Shown here: positions 27,224 to 35,709 of the stretch, in pieces
Numbering within the stretch: the first letter of the stretch is position 1
Layout: each line of letters starts with the position of its first letter
Assembly (NCBI GenBank): GCA_002690705.1
Contig: NZFO01000008.1
Coordinates: 3,160 to 67,159, forward strand
Length of the DNA stretch: 64,000 nucleotides
Direction of reading: 5' to 3'
Source: Magnetovibrio sp.
GTDB taxonomy: Bacteria > Pseudomonadota > Alphaproteobacteria > Rhodospirillales > Casp-alpha2
Position numbers and translations under genes: made by a program
The notes under the pieces: model-generated
Seen by the model: the letters and a program-made list of their open reading frames with translations, nothing else
Told to the model about the DNA's origin: nothing
The model's database searches: none

Positions 27224-28015
27224 ATGGATCTTGCAACAGTACTTGGTCTAATGGGTGGCATAACCGTAGTTATCTTTGCTATTGGTGAAGACGGTAATTT
27301 TGCCCAATTTGTGAACATTCAAGGATTTATAATTGTTTTGGGCGGTACCTTCGCCTCAACAATGGTTAAGTTTCCAATTCAAAGCTTTTTTAAGGCCATT
27401 CCAATTGGGCTAAAAGCAGTTGTAACAAACGTAGATTCAAATCCCTTAGATATAATAAATAAGGCGATTGATGTGTGCGAAAACTGCAGGCAAAGCCCCA
27501 AGAAACTTTTAGCCATTGAGGATAACATGGGCGCAGTTGCAAATTTATTTTTTAAAAAAGGGCTTCAAATGTGCGCGGATGGAAAAGACAGCGCCTACAT
27601 TCGAGAGTCACTTAATGCAGACATGAATTTGTATATCGTACGACAAGAGAATAGCATAAAAATATTCTTTTCTATTGCTGAGGCTGCCCCAGCCTTTGGA
27701 ATGTTTGGCACTCTTGTCGGTCTAATACAAATGTTGAGTAGCCTTGAGGATCCAACTACAGTTGGGAAGGGCCTGGCAGTCGCTTTACTCACCACAATGT
27801 ATGGTGTTCTGGTTTCTTACTTGTTTGCTCAACCCGTTGCAGAAAAACTGGACTCAAAGCTCAATTCAGATTCGGCTAATAGAACACTTATTATTGAGTG
27901 CGTCTGTTTAATTCAACAGCTTAAAAATCCTACGGAGATGTACGATATCTTAGAATCTTACTTGCCAGAAAACCTTAGGCGTAAGGAAGATCCAAGTAAA
28001 GAATCTGAGAAATAG
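27224..28015 (+). CDS. motA: Flagellar motor stator protein MotA/PomA
   Basis: Inner-membrane stator subunit of 263 residues with four hydrophobic spans: two near the N-terminus (LGLMGGITVVIFAIG; FIIVLGGTFAST) and two after a cytoplasmic loop (about residues 150-210, including APAFGMFGTLVGLIQML). The conserved loop and the AVALLTTMYGVLVSY segment fit MotA/PomA. With the MotB-like partner it forms the ion channel that drives flagellar rotation. The pair lies alone, without flagellar structural genes nearby. Confidence 0.87.
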   Translation: MDLATVLGLMGGITVVIFAIGEDGNFAQFVNIQGFIIVLGGTFASTMVKFPIQSFFKAIPIGLKAVVTNVDSNPLDIINKAIDVCENCRQSPKKLLAIEDNMGAVANLFFKKGLQMCADGKDSAYIRESLNADMNLYIVRQENSIKIFFSIAEAAPAFGMFGTLVGLIQMLSSLEDPTTVGKGLAVALLTTMYGVLVSYLFAQPVAEKLDSKLNSDSANRTLIIECVCLIQQLKNPTEMYDILESYLPENLRRKEDPSKESEK

Positions 28016-28063
28016 TAAAGCGTCATCAGAATACATTTATAATTTACTTAGTAATTTGCTTAA

Positions 28064-28897
28064 ATGGCCAGAAAATCAGTAAGAAAAGATCTCAGCCAAT
28101 CGTGGCTTATGACCTTCACAGACATGTTAATGCTGTTGGTTGTGATGTTCGTTCTATTTTTGTCTTTCTCAGAAATCAACTCTGACAGTTTTAAACAAAA
28201 TGCTGGAGCAATATCTGATGCATTTAACCAAGCCCCAGCCTCATCAATCCTTCCGGGGACAGCCTCAATCATTGATCTTTCGGATACAAATATTGACTTT
28301 GATAGCGTGGGTGAAAATGCCGCCACGAAAAGTAAAATTCCAGAGGATAATAGTAAGACCCTGGTTAACTGCGTTGAGGGAAAAAATTGTGAGGAAAATC
28401 CGAATAAAAGTGACGTTGGCAAGAATACCAAAAGTAAATACTTCACAGATGTCAACTCCGATAAAGCCGTAGTTTTTAAGAAACTTAAAAATGAGGTGAA
28501 GAATACGGGTCTGGAAATCACCAAAAACGAAACCAACATTACTATTAATGTTCCAGAGAAGATGACGTTTGATCAAGGTAGTGCGTATCTCAAACCAAAA
28601 ATGAGAGATTTGTTAATTAAAATTAGCTCGGTAATAAAGGAGTTCGCAGATATAAAACAAGTTGTTGTAACAGGTCATACTGATAATGTACCAATTTCAA
28701 ATATCGATTTTCAGTCTAATTGGCAGTTATCTGCCGCTCGCGCGGTAAATGTCGTTCATGGTTTATTGGAAGAATCGAACATCGACAGAGAACTTCTTTT
28801 AGCTGTGGCGTCAGCTGATACTCAACCTATTGTTCCCAACACAAGCCGCGAAAACATGGCTCAAAATAGACGGGTTGAAATAGTATTACGATTTTGA
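28064..28897 (+). CDS. motB: Flagellar motor stator protein MotB/PomB
   Basis: A 277-residue partner of MotA. A short cytoplasmic tail is followed by one span with the ion-binding Asp20 (SWLMTFTDMLMLL). A Ser/Asn-rich linker (about 40-150) leads to a C-terminal OmpA-like peptidoglycan-binding domain with TGHTDNVPI, NWQLSAARA and NRRVEIVLRF. It starts 48 bases after motA. Whether it uses protons or sodium cannot be decided from the sequence. Confidence 0.87.
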   Translation: MARKSVRKDLSQSWLMTFTDMLMLLVVMFVLFLSFSEINSDSFKQNAGAISDAFNQAPASSILPGTASIIDLSDTNIDFDSVGENAATKSKIPEDNSKTLVNCVEGKNCEENPNKSDVGKNTKSKYFTDVNSDKAVVFKKLKNEVKNTGLEITKNETNITINVPEKMTFDQGSAYLKPKMRDLLIKISSVIKEFADIKQVVVTGHTDNVPISNIDFQSNWQLSAARAVNVVHGLLEESNIDRELLLAVASADTQPIVPNTSRENMAQNRRVEIVLRF

Positions 28898-29221
28898 TGC
28901 TTTTACATTGATTTAGCTGATTATCCATCGCATTTGAGGGTTTGGAGGGGATTGAGCCCCTCGCTTAGCAACTGGCAAGTTTAGCCGCCTAAATTACCCA
29001 AAAAGTCATGTTCCACACACCCAGCCTTTAGTAAACGGCCATAAAGCAAAATAAGCATGCCGTCAGCTGTCAAATTCAATTTTATTTAGGGCATTAGTCG
29101 CAATGTTCAGTCATTATGTTATACCGTAATTGTGATATACTGTTTCGTGAAATTAAACTAGGTTGACAAAAAAAAATTATTTTTACACACGAAAAAAAAC
29201 GGGTTTTTAAAAGGATAAATT
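28898..29221. other. Intergenic region before the sulfatase
   Basis: A short GC stem (GAGGGG/CCCCTC near 28950) could end motB transcription, but it lacks a T tract. Further on, a TATACT at 29136-29141 and a TTGACA at 29163-29168 are not paired with suitable partners, so no promoter is called. Confidence 0.35.
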
Positions 29222-30703
29222 GTGCCTTCACTCCCTCCAAAAAATTTGATCATCTTCATGTCAGATGAGCATACCCGCTCTGCGACCGGTTGTTATGGCC
29301 ACCCAATTGCCTCAACCCCTAACTTAGACAAACTTGCAGGCGATGGAGTACGGTTTGATAAAGCCTATACTAATTGCCCCGTTTGCGTCCCAGCCCGTGC
29401 CAGCTTCGCGACAGGGCGTTACGTGCATCAGATCAGTTGCTGGGATAACGCAACTCCTTTCGATGGCTCTGATCCTAACTGGCATTCAGTGCTTCGTGAA
29501 CGCGGGCACCAAACAGTTTCCATTGGCAAGCTGCACTTTCGCTCTTGCAATGACGATAATGGCTTTACAGACGAGCAGCTAGCCATGCATATCATCGATG
29601 GTAAGGGTGATTTATTGGGCTTAATACGTGATGAGGACACCCCTAAACGCGGGGCATCACGAAAGATGGCAGGCATGGCAGGTCCGGGCGAATCGATGTA
29701 CACTCGCTACGATCGCGATATAGTAGCAGCCACGCAAAAATGGATATACGAAGAAGCGCCCAAGCACACTTACAAGCCTTGGGTGTTATTCATTTCGCTG
29801 GTGGCACCCCATTTCCCTCTTACGGCACCCTCAGAGCACTTTTATCGCTATTACAATTTTGATTTACCGCCACCTCGGCTTTACGCAGAACGTAATGCAC
29901 CGATTCATCCCTTCGTTGATGACTACCGAAAAATCTTCGCCTACGACGAACACTTTAACACAAATGATAGCGTTAAACGCGCCCAAGCAGGGTATCTAGG
30001 ATTGATATCGTTCATGGATGAGCAAATCGGCATAGTGTTGTCAGCACTTGAAAAAGCAGGTCTCCAAAATGAAACGCGAGTTCTCTACACTACTGACCAC
30101 GGCGACAACATGGGCGTACGCGGCGCGTGGGGAAAATCACTAATGTATGAAGAGCCCGCAGCTGTTCCACTAATCCTGAGTGGGCCTGATATTCCATCTT
30201 CTACAGTGGTCAGCACTCCTGTGACTTTGGTAGATGTATATCCGTTTATTCTGGATTGTGTTGGTTTTGAGGGAGGGGAGGAAGAGCGAGCCGGCCTCCC
30301 CGGAACGAATTTAAAGGACTTCATTCATGAAAATCAACCCGACCGAGTTGCTTTTTCCGAATACCATGGAATGGGATCAAAAACCGCAGCATTCATGATC
30401 CGTAAAGGTGATTACAAACTAGTTCATTACGTCGACTACCCAGATCAACTATTCAATTTAATTAACGACCCCGGTGAGACGAACAACTTATTTCTTTACG
30501 CAGATGAAGACCCGAATATAGCCGCCATTTATGCCGATCTGATGGGAGAGCTTCAGGCTATTTGCAACCCAGTCGAAGTTGACCGAGCAGCACGCAGCAA
30601 GCAAGCGGAAATGATCGCTCAACATGGCGGGAAGACGGCAATCATCAAACGCGGCGACCTCGGCTTTTCAGTTCCTCCAGGCGTTCAAGCTATGTTCGAC
30701 TAA
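29222..30703 (+). CDS. Type I sulfatase (alkaline-phosphatase superfamily)
   Basis: A 493-residue hydrolase with N-terminal metal site IFMSDEHTRSA and the sulfatase signature CVPAR beginning at Cys55, the residue converted to formylglycine in active type I sulfatases. A second metal site lies in TTDHGDNMGVRG. It lacks a signal peptide, so it is cytoplasmic. The group includes choline-sulfatase-like and phosphonate monoester hydrolase-like enzymes; sulfate ester versus phosphonate ester cannot be fixed. No maturase gene is nearby. The start is GTG with AAGGA about 7 bases upstream. The ComA-like gene follows 18 bases later, so one operon is likely. Confidence 0.85.
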   Translation: MPSLPPKNLIIFMSDEHTRSATGCYGHPIASTPNLDKLAGDGVRFDKAYTNCPVCVPARASFATGRYVHQISCWDNATPFDGSDPNWHSVLRERGHQTVSIGKLHFRSCNDDNGFTDEQLAMHIIDGKGDLLGLIRDEDTPKRGASRKMAGMAGPGESMYTRYDRDIVAATQKWIYEEAPKHTYKPWVLFISLVAPHFPLTAPSEHFYRYYNFDLPPPRLYAERNAPIHPFVDDYRKIFAYDEHFNTNDSVKRAQAGYLGLISFMDEQIGIVLSALEKAGLQNETRVLYTTDHGDNMGVRGAWGKSLMYEEPAAVPLILSGPDIPSSTVVSTPVTLVDVYPFILDCVGFEGGEEERAGLPGTNLKDFIHENQPDRVAFSEYHGMGSKTAAFMIRKGDYKLVHYVDYPDQLFNLINDPGETNNLFLYADEDPNIAAIYADLMGELQAICNPVEVDRAARSKQAEMIAQHGGKTAIIKRGDLGFSVPPGVQAMFD

Positions 30704-30721
30704 TAATTAAGGAAGCAACTC

Positions 30722-31540
30722 ATGATTAACAGCAAGAACCAAAACATACCATTCCCAATGGTCGAGTACCCGATTGAACGAAGTAAAAAACCGCGCGCAA
30801 CTGGCATTACCATGATGATGGACTGGGGTCTCACCCAACATCGCGCTGAGGACGCTATGACACTTTTAGCCCCCTACATTGACTTGGTAAAAATCGTTGT
30901 TGGCACGGCGAGATTATATCCGCGCGATTATTTATCCACCAAACTGAACACTTACAAGGCTAATAATGTAAAACCTTTTTTAGGAGGACAATTCTCGGAG
31001 TACGTCTTCGCCACGAAAGGTTGGGAGGGAATGACTCCGTTTTTTGATGAAGCTAAAGCCATAGGTTTTGATGCATTAGAAATATCAGATAACTGTATTC
31101 CGTTAACCGATGAAGAGCGAACGCGGATGATCCAGACCGCAATAGATTCTGGCATGGAAGTTCATGGCGAAGTCGGCTCCAAGGTTGAAATGCAATCATC
31201 AGAAAAACTAATAAAACAGGCTAACATCTGCCTCGAAGCCGGTGCAGATTTGGTCCTTGTCGAGGGCGCAGAATTGATAAAAGACGGTTCGCCTTATGAA
31301 TCTTTTATCAAAGAGCTAAAAGCCGGCATGGATCTGAAAGCGACGCTGTTCGAGCTAACTGGCCCTTGGATTAAAGATATTACGCTCAGCGATGTTCATC
31401 AGTTGAAGCGGTTTTTAATCGACCAATTCGGGCCGGACGTTAATTTGGCTAACGTAATGCCTGATGATGCTTTAGAGACGGAAGCACTGCGCTGTGGCTT
31501 GTCTGTCACTGGACCCGGAGTAACGTCAAATAATATTTAG
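30722..31540 (+). CDS. Phosphosulfolactate synthase-like protein (ComA family)
   Basis: A 272-residue alpha/beta-barrel protein of the ComA/PSL synthase family. In archaea and some bacteria this enzyme adds sulfite to phosphoenolpyruvate to form phosphosulfolactate. Family-like segments are PRATGITMMMDWGL, VKIVVGTARLYP, NNVKPFLGGQFSE, AIGFDALEISDNCI, GEVGSK and ADLVLVEGAEL. A clear ribosome-binding site (AAGGAAG) precedes the start, and the gene is 18 bases behind the sulfatase. Its end overlaps the convergent HAD gene by 15 bases. Whether it runs as synthase or in a catabolic variant reaction is unknown. Confidence 0.82.
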   Translation: MINSKNQNIPFPMVEYPIERSKKPRATGITMMMDWGLTQHRAEDAMTLLAPYIDLVKIVVGTARLYPRDYLSTKLNTYKANNVKPFLGGQFSEYVFATKGWEGMTPFFDEAKAIGFDALEISDNCIPLTDEERTRMIQTAIDSGMEVHGEVGSKVEMQSSEKLIKQANICLEAGADLVLVEGAELIKDGSPYESFIKELKAGMDLKATLFELTGPWIKDITLSDVHQLKRFLIDQFGPDVNLANVMPDDALETEALRCGLSVTGPGVTSNNI

Positions 31541-32200
31541 TAATCCAGTGAGATCAGGTCCAGTGAAAGAAGGCGGATAGGTGGGGTCCATATCCACCTC
31601 ACGAGTTCGGTTTGACCAATAACATGGCATACCAAAAGCCTCTGCGCCGAGAGCATCATTCCCACTGCCCGCAACATGCAGGACATCCTTTTTGGCGATG
31701 CCGAGCACCTTGGCGGTGAGTCCATAAACATCAGGGTGCGGCTTATAGTACCCAGCGGTCTCGGACGAGAGCACATGGTCAAAGACACTGCCAAAGGCAC
31801 GATTGATGGCATTCAGTTGGTCTTGGTCCCCATTCGAAAGAAGAGCGACGGAGTAGCCCTTCAACTTACATTCATCGATGACCTCCCGTGCATCTGGCCA
31901 AGGGATTAACCGGTCCCAAGCGCTGATCATTCTATCCATTTGAGCATTGTTCATATTACATCCGGCGCGAGCTAACATATGGTTTAACCCCAACCGAGTA
32001 CACTTCCGGAACGAAACGCGTCCCATACCTAGCGAATTACTAGCAGCGGCACGCGCCATCTGCTTGTCTCGCCATAACCGAACCAATGGATATGCTCCCG
32101 CCGCATCGATATCAAGCGCCTCAGATACCAATGGCACTAGGCTGGACTGGATATCAAGCAATCCCATATAAGCGTCAAAGGTGATTAATTGAGGGATCAT
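31526..32200 (-). CDS. HAD-superfamily hydrolase, haloacid dehalogenase type II-like
   Basis: A 224-residue HAD enzyme with nucleophile Asp9 in ITFDAYMGLLD, motif II Ser in VALLSNGD, motif III Lys in YYKPHPDVYG, and motif IV in GSGNDALGAEAFGM. The overall group is L-2-haloacid dehalogenase-like, but the usual GT after DAY is MG, so chemistry could be dehalogenation or phosphate hydrolysis. It is last in the minus-strand operon, 8 bases after the TauD-like gene, and converges on the ComA-like gene. A phosphatase role on phosphosulfolactate is attractive but unproven. Confidence 0.78.
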   Translation of the reverse strand: MIPQLITFDAYMGLLDIQSSLVPLVSEALDIDAAGAYPLVRLWRDKQMARAAASNSLGMGRVSFRKCTRLGLNHMLARAGCNMNNAQMDRMISAWDRLIPWPDAREVIDECKLKGYSVALLSNGDQDQLNAINRAFGSVFDHVLSSETAGYYKPHPDVYGLTAKVLGIAKKDVLHVAGSGNDALGAEAFGMPCYWSNRTREVDMDPTYPPSFTGPDLTGLLNII

Positions 32201-32208
32201 AACTTCGG

Positions 32209-33087
32209 CTAGATGGGTCGACTGCCCCGAATCGTAGCACGATGCATAGAGCGCTCGTAGCTGGGGTCATAGGGTGTAGCGCAGTGCATGGTGCATCGAT
32301 TATCCCACATGATGACGTCACCAGTCTGCCAATGATGTCGGTAAATAAATTGGTCACTGATAGAGTGCGCGTACAGTTTTGCAAGCAACGCAGAACTCTC
32401 TTCTGCGACCAATCCATCAACCCGCGCCGTAAACCCCTCATTGACATAAATCGCTTTTTTTTGCGTTTCAGGATGAGTCCGAGCAATAGGGTGCGAAACC
32501 TCTATCCAACGTGCCATCTCCTCATTGGTCTTTTGTGGGCGAACACCTGCGTCCATCATGGTCTGATAACGGTGGCGGTATGAGTGGATTGCGTTGACGC
32601 CATCAATTTGCGATTTAGTCGCTTGGTCCAATGTTTCGTATGCTGCAGTCATATCGGCGAAAAGCGTATCTCCATCCGTGGGAGGGACCTTCAAGCCATG
32701 AAGAATAGACCCCATTGGAGGAATGTCTTCATAGGTGATATCAGAATGCCAATAAGCTCCGCCGTTGTCACTCGGCGCAGCCCCACCACGCCCCGTATTT
32801 GAGAGAACCAGTATGTCTGGATATTCCGGGTGCAATAACTCAGTCACCGTATGCCGCTGCAATGCGCCGAACCTGCCTGCAAAAGCTAGCTGCCGCTCCG
32901 GGGTCAAGGTCTGTCCACGAATTACTAAAACAGGGTATTGCAACCACGCATCTCGAATAGCACAAATGATATTCTCATTTAGCTGGAGAGAGAGGTCGAG
33001 CCCGAAAATTTCAGCTGCGAGCGGGTTGGAGAAAGCCACCAAATCGAGAGTAGCCTCGCCAGTTCTTGCTTGCTCCATTGACTTCAT
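32209..33087 (-). CDS. TauD/TfdA-family dioxygenase of the ABC operon
   Basis: A 292-residue Fe(II)/2-oxoglutarate dioxygenase close to taurine dioxygenase in length and motifs: YWHSDITYEDIPP for His and Asp, the distal His in MWDNRCTMHCATPYD, and Arg in RSMHRATIRG. Such enzymes release sulfite from sulfonates or oxidise related acids. The ATG at 33087 gives a four-base ATGA overlap with the permease stop; an in-frame ATG at 33102 is possible. Its place after a TauT-like ABC transporter implies that it acts on the imported compound. Confidence 0.87.
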   Translation of the reverse strand: MKSMEQARTGEATLDLVAFSNPLAAEIFGLDLSLQLNENIICAIRDAWLQYPVLVIRGQTLTPERQLAFAGRFGALQRHTVTELLHPEYPDILVLSNTGRGGAAPSDNGGAYWHSDITYEDIPPMGSILHGLKVPPTDGDTLFADMTAAYETLDQATKSQIDGVNAIHSYRHRYQTMMDAGVRPQKTNEEMARWIEVSHPIARTHPETQKKAIYVNEGFTARVDGLVAEESSALLAKLYAHSISDQFIYRHHWQTGDVIMWDNRCTMHCATPYDPSYERSMHRATIRGSRPI

Positions 33088-33965
33088 CTTTGCATTCCCC
33101 ATCGGTTAACAGTTTTGAGCTCCACGTTACGGAAAACGATATTTTCAACAACGATCCCAATCAAAATCACCATAAACAGTCCTGCAAATACCCCCTCCGT
33201 CTCAATGTTCTGGCTTGATTCAAAGATATACCAACCAAGACCACCTGAGCCACTGGATGCGCCAAATACCAGTTCGGCGCCAATTAGGGTGCGCCACGCA
33301 AAAGCCCATCCGACCTTCATTCCAGACAAAATAGACGGAAATGCAGCCGGCACTAGGACTTTCCATACGAACGGTACGCCACGTAGGCCATAATTCTCCC
33401 CAATCATACGCAATGTCTGAGACACGTTTTTAAAGCCAGAGTGGGTGTTCAGAGCAACCGCCCACAAGACGGAATGTACCAAAACAAAAATTAAACTAGC
33501 CGTACCCAACCCAAACCACAACATAGCTAATGGTAACATCGCAATGGCCGGCAAGGGATTGAACATCGCGGTGGCAGTCGCAATAAAGTCGCTGCCCAAT
33601 CGACTCGCCGTCGCCCACAAAACTAAGACAGCAGCGATTCCCATTCCCATGCCATACCCGTACAGCAGCACTTTGACAGAGAACCAAATTTTCCAAATTA
33701 AATCTCCATAGAAGAGATCGTTCAACATACGCTCCGCTGCCAGCGTGAATGAAGGAAACATAAGGGGCTCTACATCGAGAGCAACCGTATAAATCTGCCA
33801 AGTCGCGACAAGCCCAAAGAGAATAACAATTTTCCGAACGCCATTGATGTTCCACACCCGCTCGAAAATAGATAGCTGCCGTTCCACATCACCAGTGTGG
33901 GCATCTTGTATGTCACCAGCCTCAAATTCCGGCCGCATAACGAGCTCAGGAACATTCTTGCTCAT
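33084..33965 (-). CDS. NitT/TauT-type ABC permease, second copy
   Basis: A 293-residue inner-membrane permease of the TauC/SsuC class with about six spans and coupling-helix region GENYGLRGVPFVWKVLVPAA. It closely parallels the preceding permease from the N-terminal FEAG...GDVERQLSIFERV to the C-terminal ELKTVNRWGMQ. Hence the two arose by tandem duplication and probably form a heterodimer. Its start overlaps the first permease's stop by four bases. Confidence 0.87.
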   Translation of the reverse strand: MSKNVPELVMRPEFEAGDIQDAHTGDVERQLSIFERVWNINGVRKIVILFGLVATWQIYTVALDVEPLMFPSFTLAAERMLNDLFYGDLIWKIWFSVKVLLYGYGMGMGIAAVLVLWATASRLGSDFIATATAMFNPLPAIAMLPLAMLWFGLGTASLIFVLVHSVLWAVALNTHSGFKNVSQTLRMIGENYGLRGVPFVWKVLVPAAFPSILSGMKVGWAFAWRTLIGAELVFGASSGSGGLGWYIFESSQNIETEGVFAGLFMVILIGIVVENIVFRNVELKTVNRWGMQR

Positions 33966-34861
33966 GACGACTGCATCCCCCAGCGGCGCACAGTGCGCAT
34001 TTCAATATTCGTAAAGATGATATTTTCGACGAATACTCCAACTAAGATTACTGTGAACAGCCCAGCAAACACATGCGGAATTTGCATATCCATCTGGTTT
34101 GCAAAAACAAACCATCCGAGGCCGCCCGCTTGCTCTCCCTCTGTGTCCGATATGGAGCCTCCAAAAACCAACTCCGCCGCAATCAAAGTGCGCCAAGCAA
34201 AAGCCCACCCAATCTTCAGACCCATCAAAATGGACGGGAAAGCCGCGGGGATCAATAGTTTTACAACATACACAATGCCTTTTAGGCTGTAATTTCGGCC
34301 CACCATACGCTGAGTTTCACTAACCCCCATGAAACCTGTATGGGCATTCAGTGCCACCGGCCAGATAACTGAATGCAGGAGGGTGAACACAATTGACTCG
34401 GACCCCAACCCAAACCAGAGGAGCGCCATTGGCAGAAGAGCGATAGCTGGTAACGGGTTCAGCATGGCAGTTAGGGTACTAAGAACATCGCTACCAAAAC
34501 GGGTCATTGTAGCTGCCGTGGTCAGCACAGTAGCGATGGCCAATCCAATCGCATATCCAGTCACCAATATGGTCATTGAGTTCCAAACCATGATAAGCAG
34601 CTGTTCGCCAGCAACGGCGGAGTACAGGGCTGCAGCCGTATCAGAAAATTTGGGGAGAATAAGTTCAGAGACGCCACTCACCCGCGTATACATTTCCCAA
34701 GCCACCATCAATAACAGCAAAATTGAAAACTTTCTGACACTGTCCATCTCATAAATGCGTTCGAAGATGGTAAGCTTACGAGCCACGTCGCCGTGGCTTG
34801 CTGACCCTAAGTCCACAGCTTCAAATTCATCACGGACGACCGTTTGTGGAACACTACTCAT
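33962..34861 (-). CDS. NitT/TauT-type ABC permease, first copy
   Basis: A 299-residue permease of the TauC/SsuC class. A cytoplasmic N-terminus (FEAVDLGSASHGDVARKL) is followed by about six spans, with ABC contact motif GRNYSLKGIVYVVKLLIPAA. A small insertion, GSISDTEGEQAGGLGW, is absent in full from the second copy. Its start overlaps the ATPase stop (TAATG), evidence for coupled expression. Confidence 0.87.
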   Translation of the reverse strand: MSSVPQTVVRDEFEAVDLGSASHGDVARKLTIFERIYEMDSVRKFSILLLLMVAWEMYTRVSGVSELILPKFSDTAAALYSAVAGEQLLIMVWNSMTILVTGYAIGLAIATVLTTAATMTRFGSDVLSTLTAMLNPLPAIALLPMALLWFGLGSESIVFTLLHSVIWPVALNAHTGFMGVSETQRMVGRNYSLKGIVYVVKLLIPAAFPSILMGLKIGWAFAWRTLIAAELVFGGSISDTEGEQAGGLGWFVFANQMDMQIPHVFAGLFTVILVGVFVENIIFTNIEMRTVRRWGMQSS

Positions 34862-35706
34862 TATTGCTGACCTTTACCTTCAAGGTCATCTTCCAAAATT
34901 CGGTCGGCGAACAACATATTATGAATCTTGGCCTTCAATTCACCAAAAGCCGGGTCACCCACACTTTCATGACTCAGTTGATGGGCGTTCAGCTCGGCCT
35001 TAACCTGGCCAGGGTGAGGCGACAGCACCAAAATACGCGAGCCGACGATTAGAGCCTCCTCAATAGAGTGCGTGACAAACAGCACAGTAAAGTGCGTGTC
35101 CTCCCAAAGCTGGAGCAATTCCTCCTGCATTTGCAGACGCGTCAAGGCGTCGAGCGCTGCGAAGGGCTCATCCATAAGCAACACATCCGGCTCCATGGCC
35201 ATCCCCCGCGCAATGGCGACGCGCTGTTTCATACCACCAGACAGCATGTGAGGGTAAGTATCCTCAAATCGGTCAAGTTTTACTTTGTTGATGTAGTGCA
35301 TTGCGATGTCTTCGGCTTCCGACTGTTTCGCGCATTTGCCACCATTAGTCAGGGCAAAGGTGATATTTTGCTTAACTGTTTTCCATGGCAAAAGCTGGTC
35401 AAATTCTTGAAAGACCATCACGCGGTCAGGGCCGGGCTCCTTTATAACCTTGCCTTTCAAGGTCATCGCGCCCTCAACCGGCGTCATATAACCCGCTACC
35501 CCCTTCAGAAGGGTCGACTTACCACAACCAGAGGGCCCGAGTAGAACGAACCGGTCTGCTGGATAGACTTTAAAATCTACTCTGTAAGTTGCCGTAATTA
35601 AGTGTTCTTTGGTCTTGTACTGAAGCGTTACGCCATCGACATCCAATATGGGCTCGACGGCGGCCGCGGCGGTGTTATCCGCCACGGCCGAAGAACCGCC
35701 ATTCAT
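34861..35706 (-). CDS. NitT/TauT-type ABC transporter ATP-binding protein
   Basis: A 281-residue TauB/SsuB-type ATPase with Walker A GPSGCGKST, Q-loop MVFQEFDQLLPW, signature LSGGMKQR, Walker B VLLMDEP and switch His in FVTHSIEEA. It should energise both permeases downstream. The N-terminus is Ala/Val-rich but not a signal peptide. It starts 3 bases after the binding-protein stop. Confidence 0.9.
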   Translation of the reverse strand: MNGGSSAVADNTAAAAVEPILDVDGVTLQYKTKEHLITATYRVDFKVYPADRFVLLGPSGCGKSTLLKGVAGYMTPVEGAMTLKGKVIKEPGPDRVMVFQEFDQLLPWKTVKQNITFALTNGGKCAKQSEAEDIAMHYINKVKLDRFEDTYPHMLSGGMKQRVAIARGMAMEPDVLLMDEPFAALDALTRLQMQEELLQLWEDTHFTVLFVTHSIEEALIVGSRILVLSPHPGQVKAELNAHQLSHESVGDPAFGELKAKIHNMLFADRILEDDLEGKGQQ

Positions 35707-35709
35707 GTT

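Noticed and set aside
26738-27236. Two hydrophobic or mixed minus-strand frames
   Set aside because: No start signals; the region contains the motA promoter on the other strand and looks noncoding.
29163-29168. Perfect TTGACA upstream of the sulfatase
   Set aside because: No acceptable -10 hexamer at 16-18 bases; probably a chance match in A-rich DNA.
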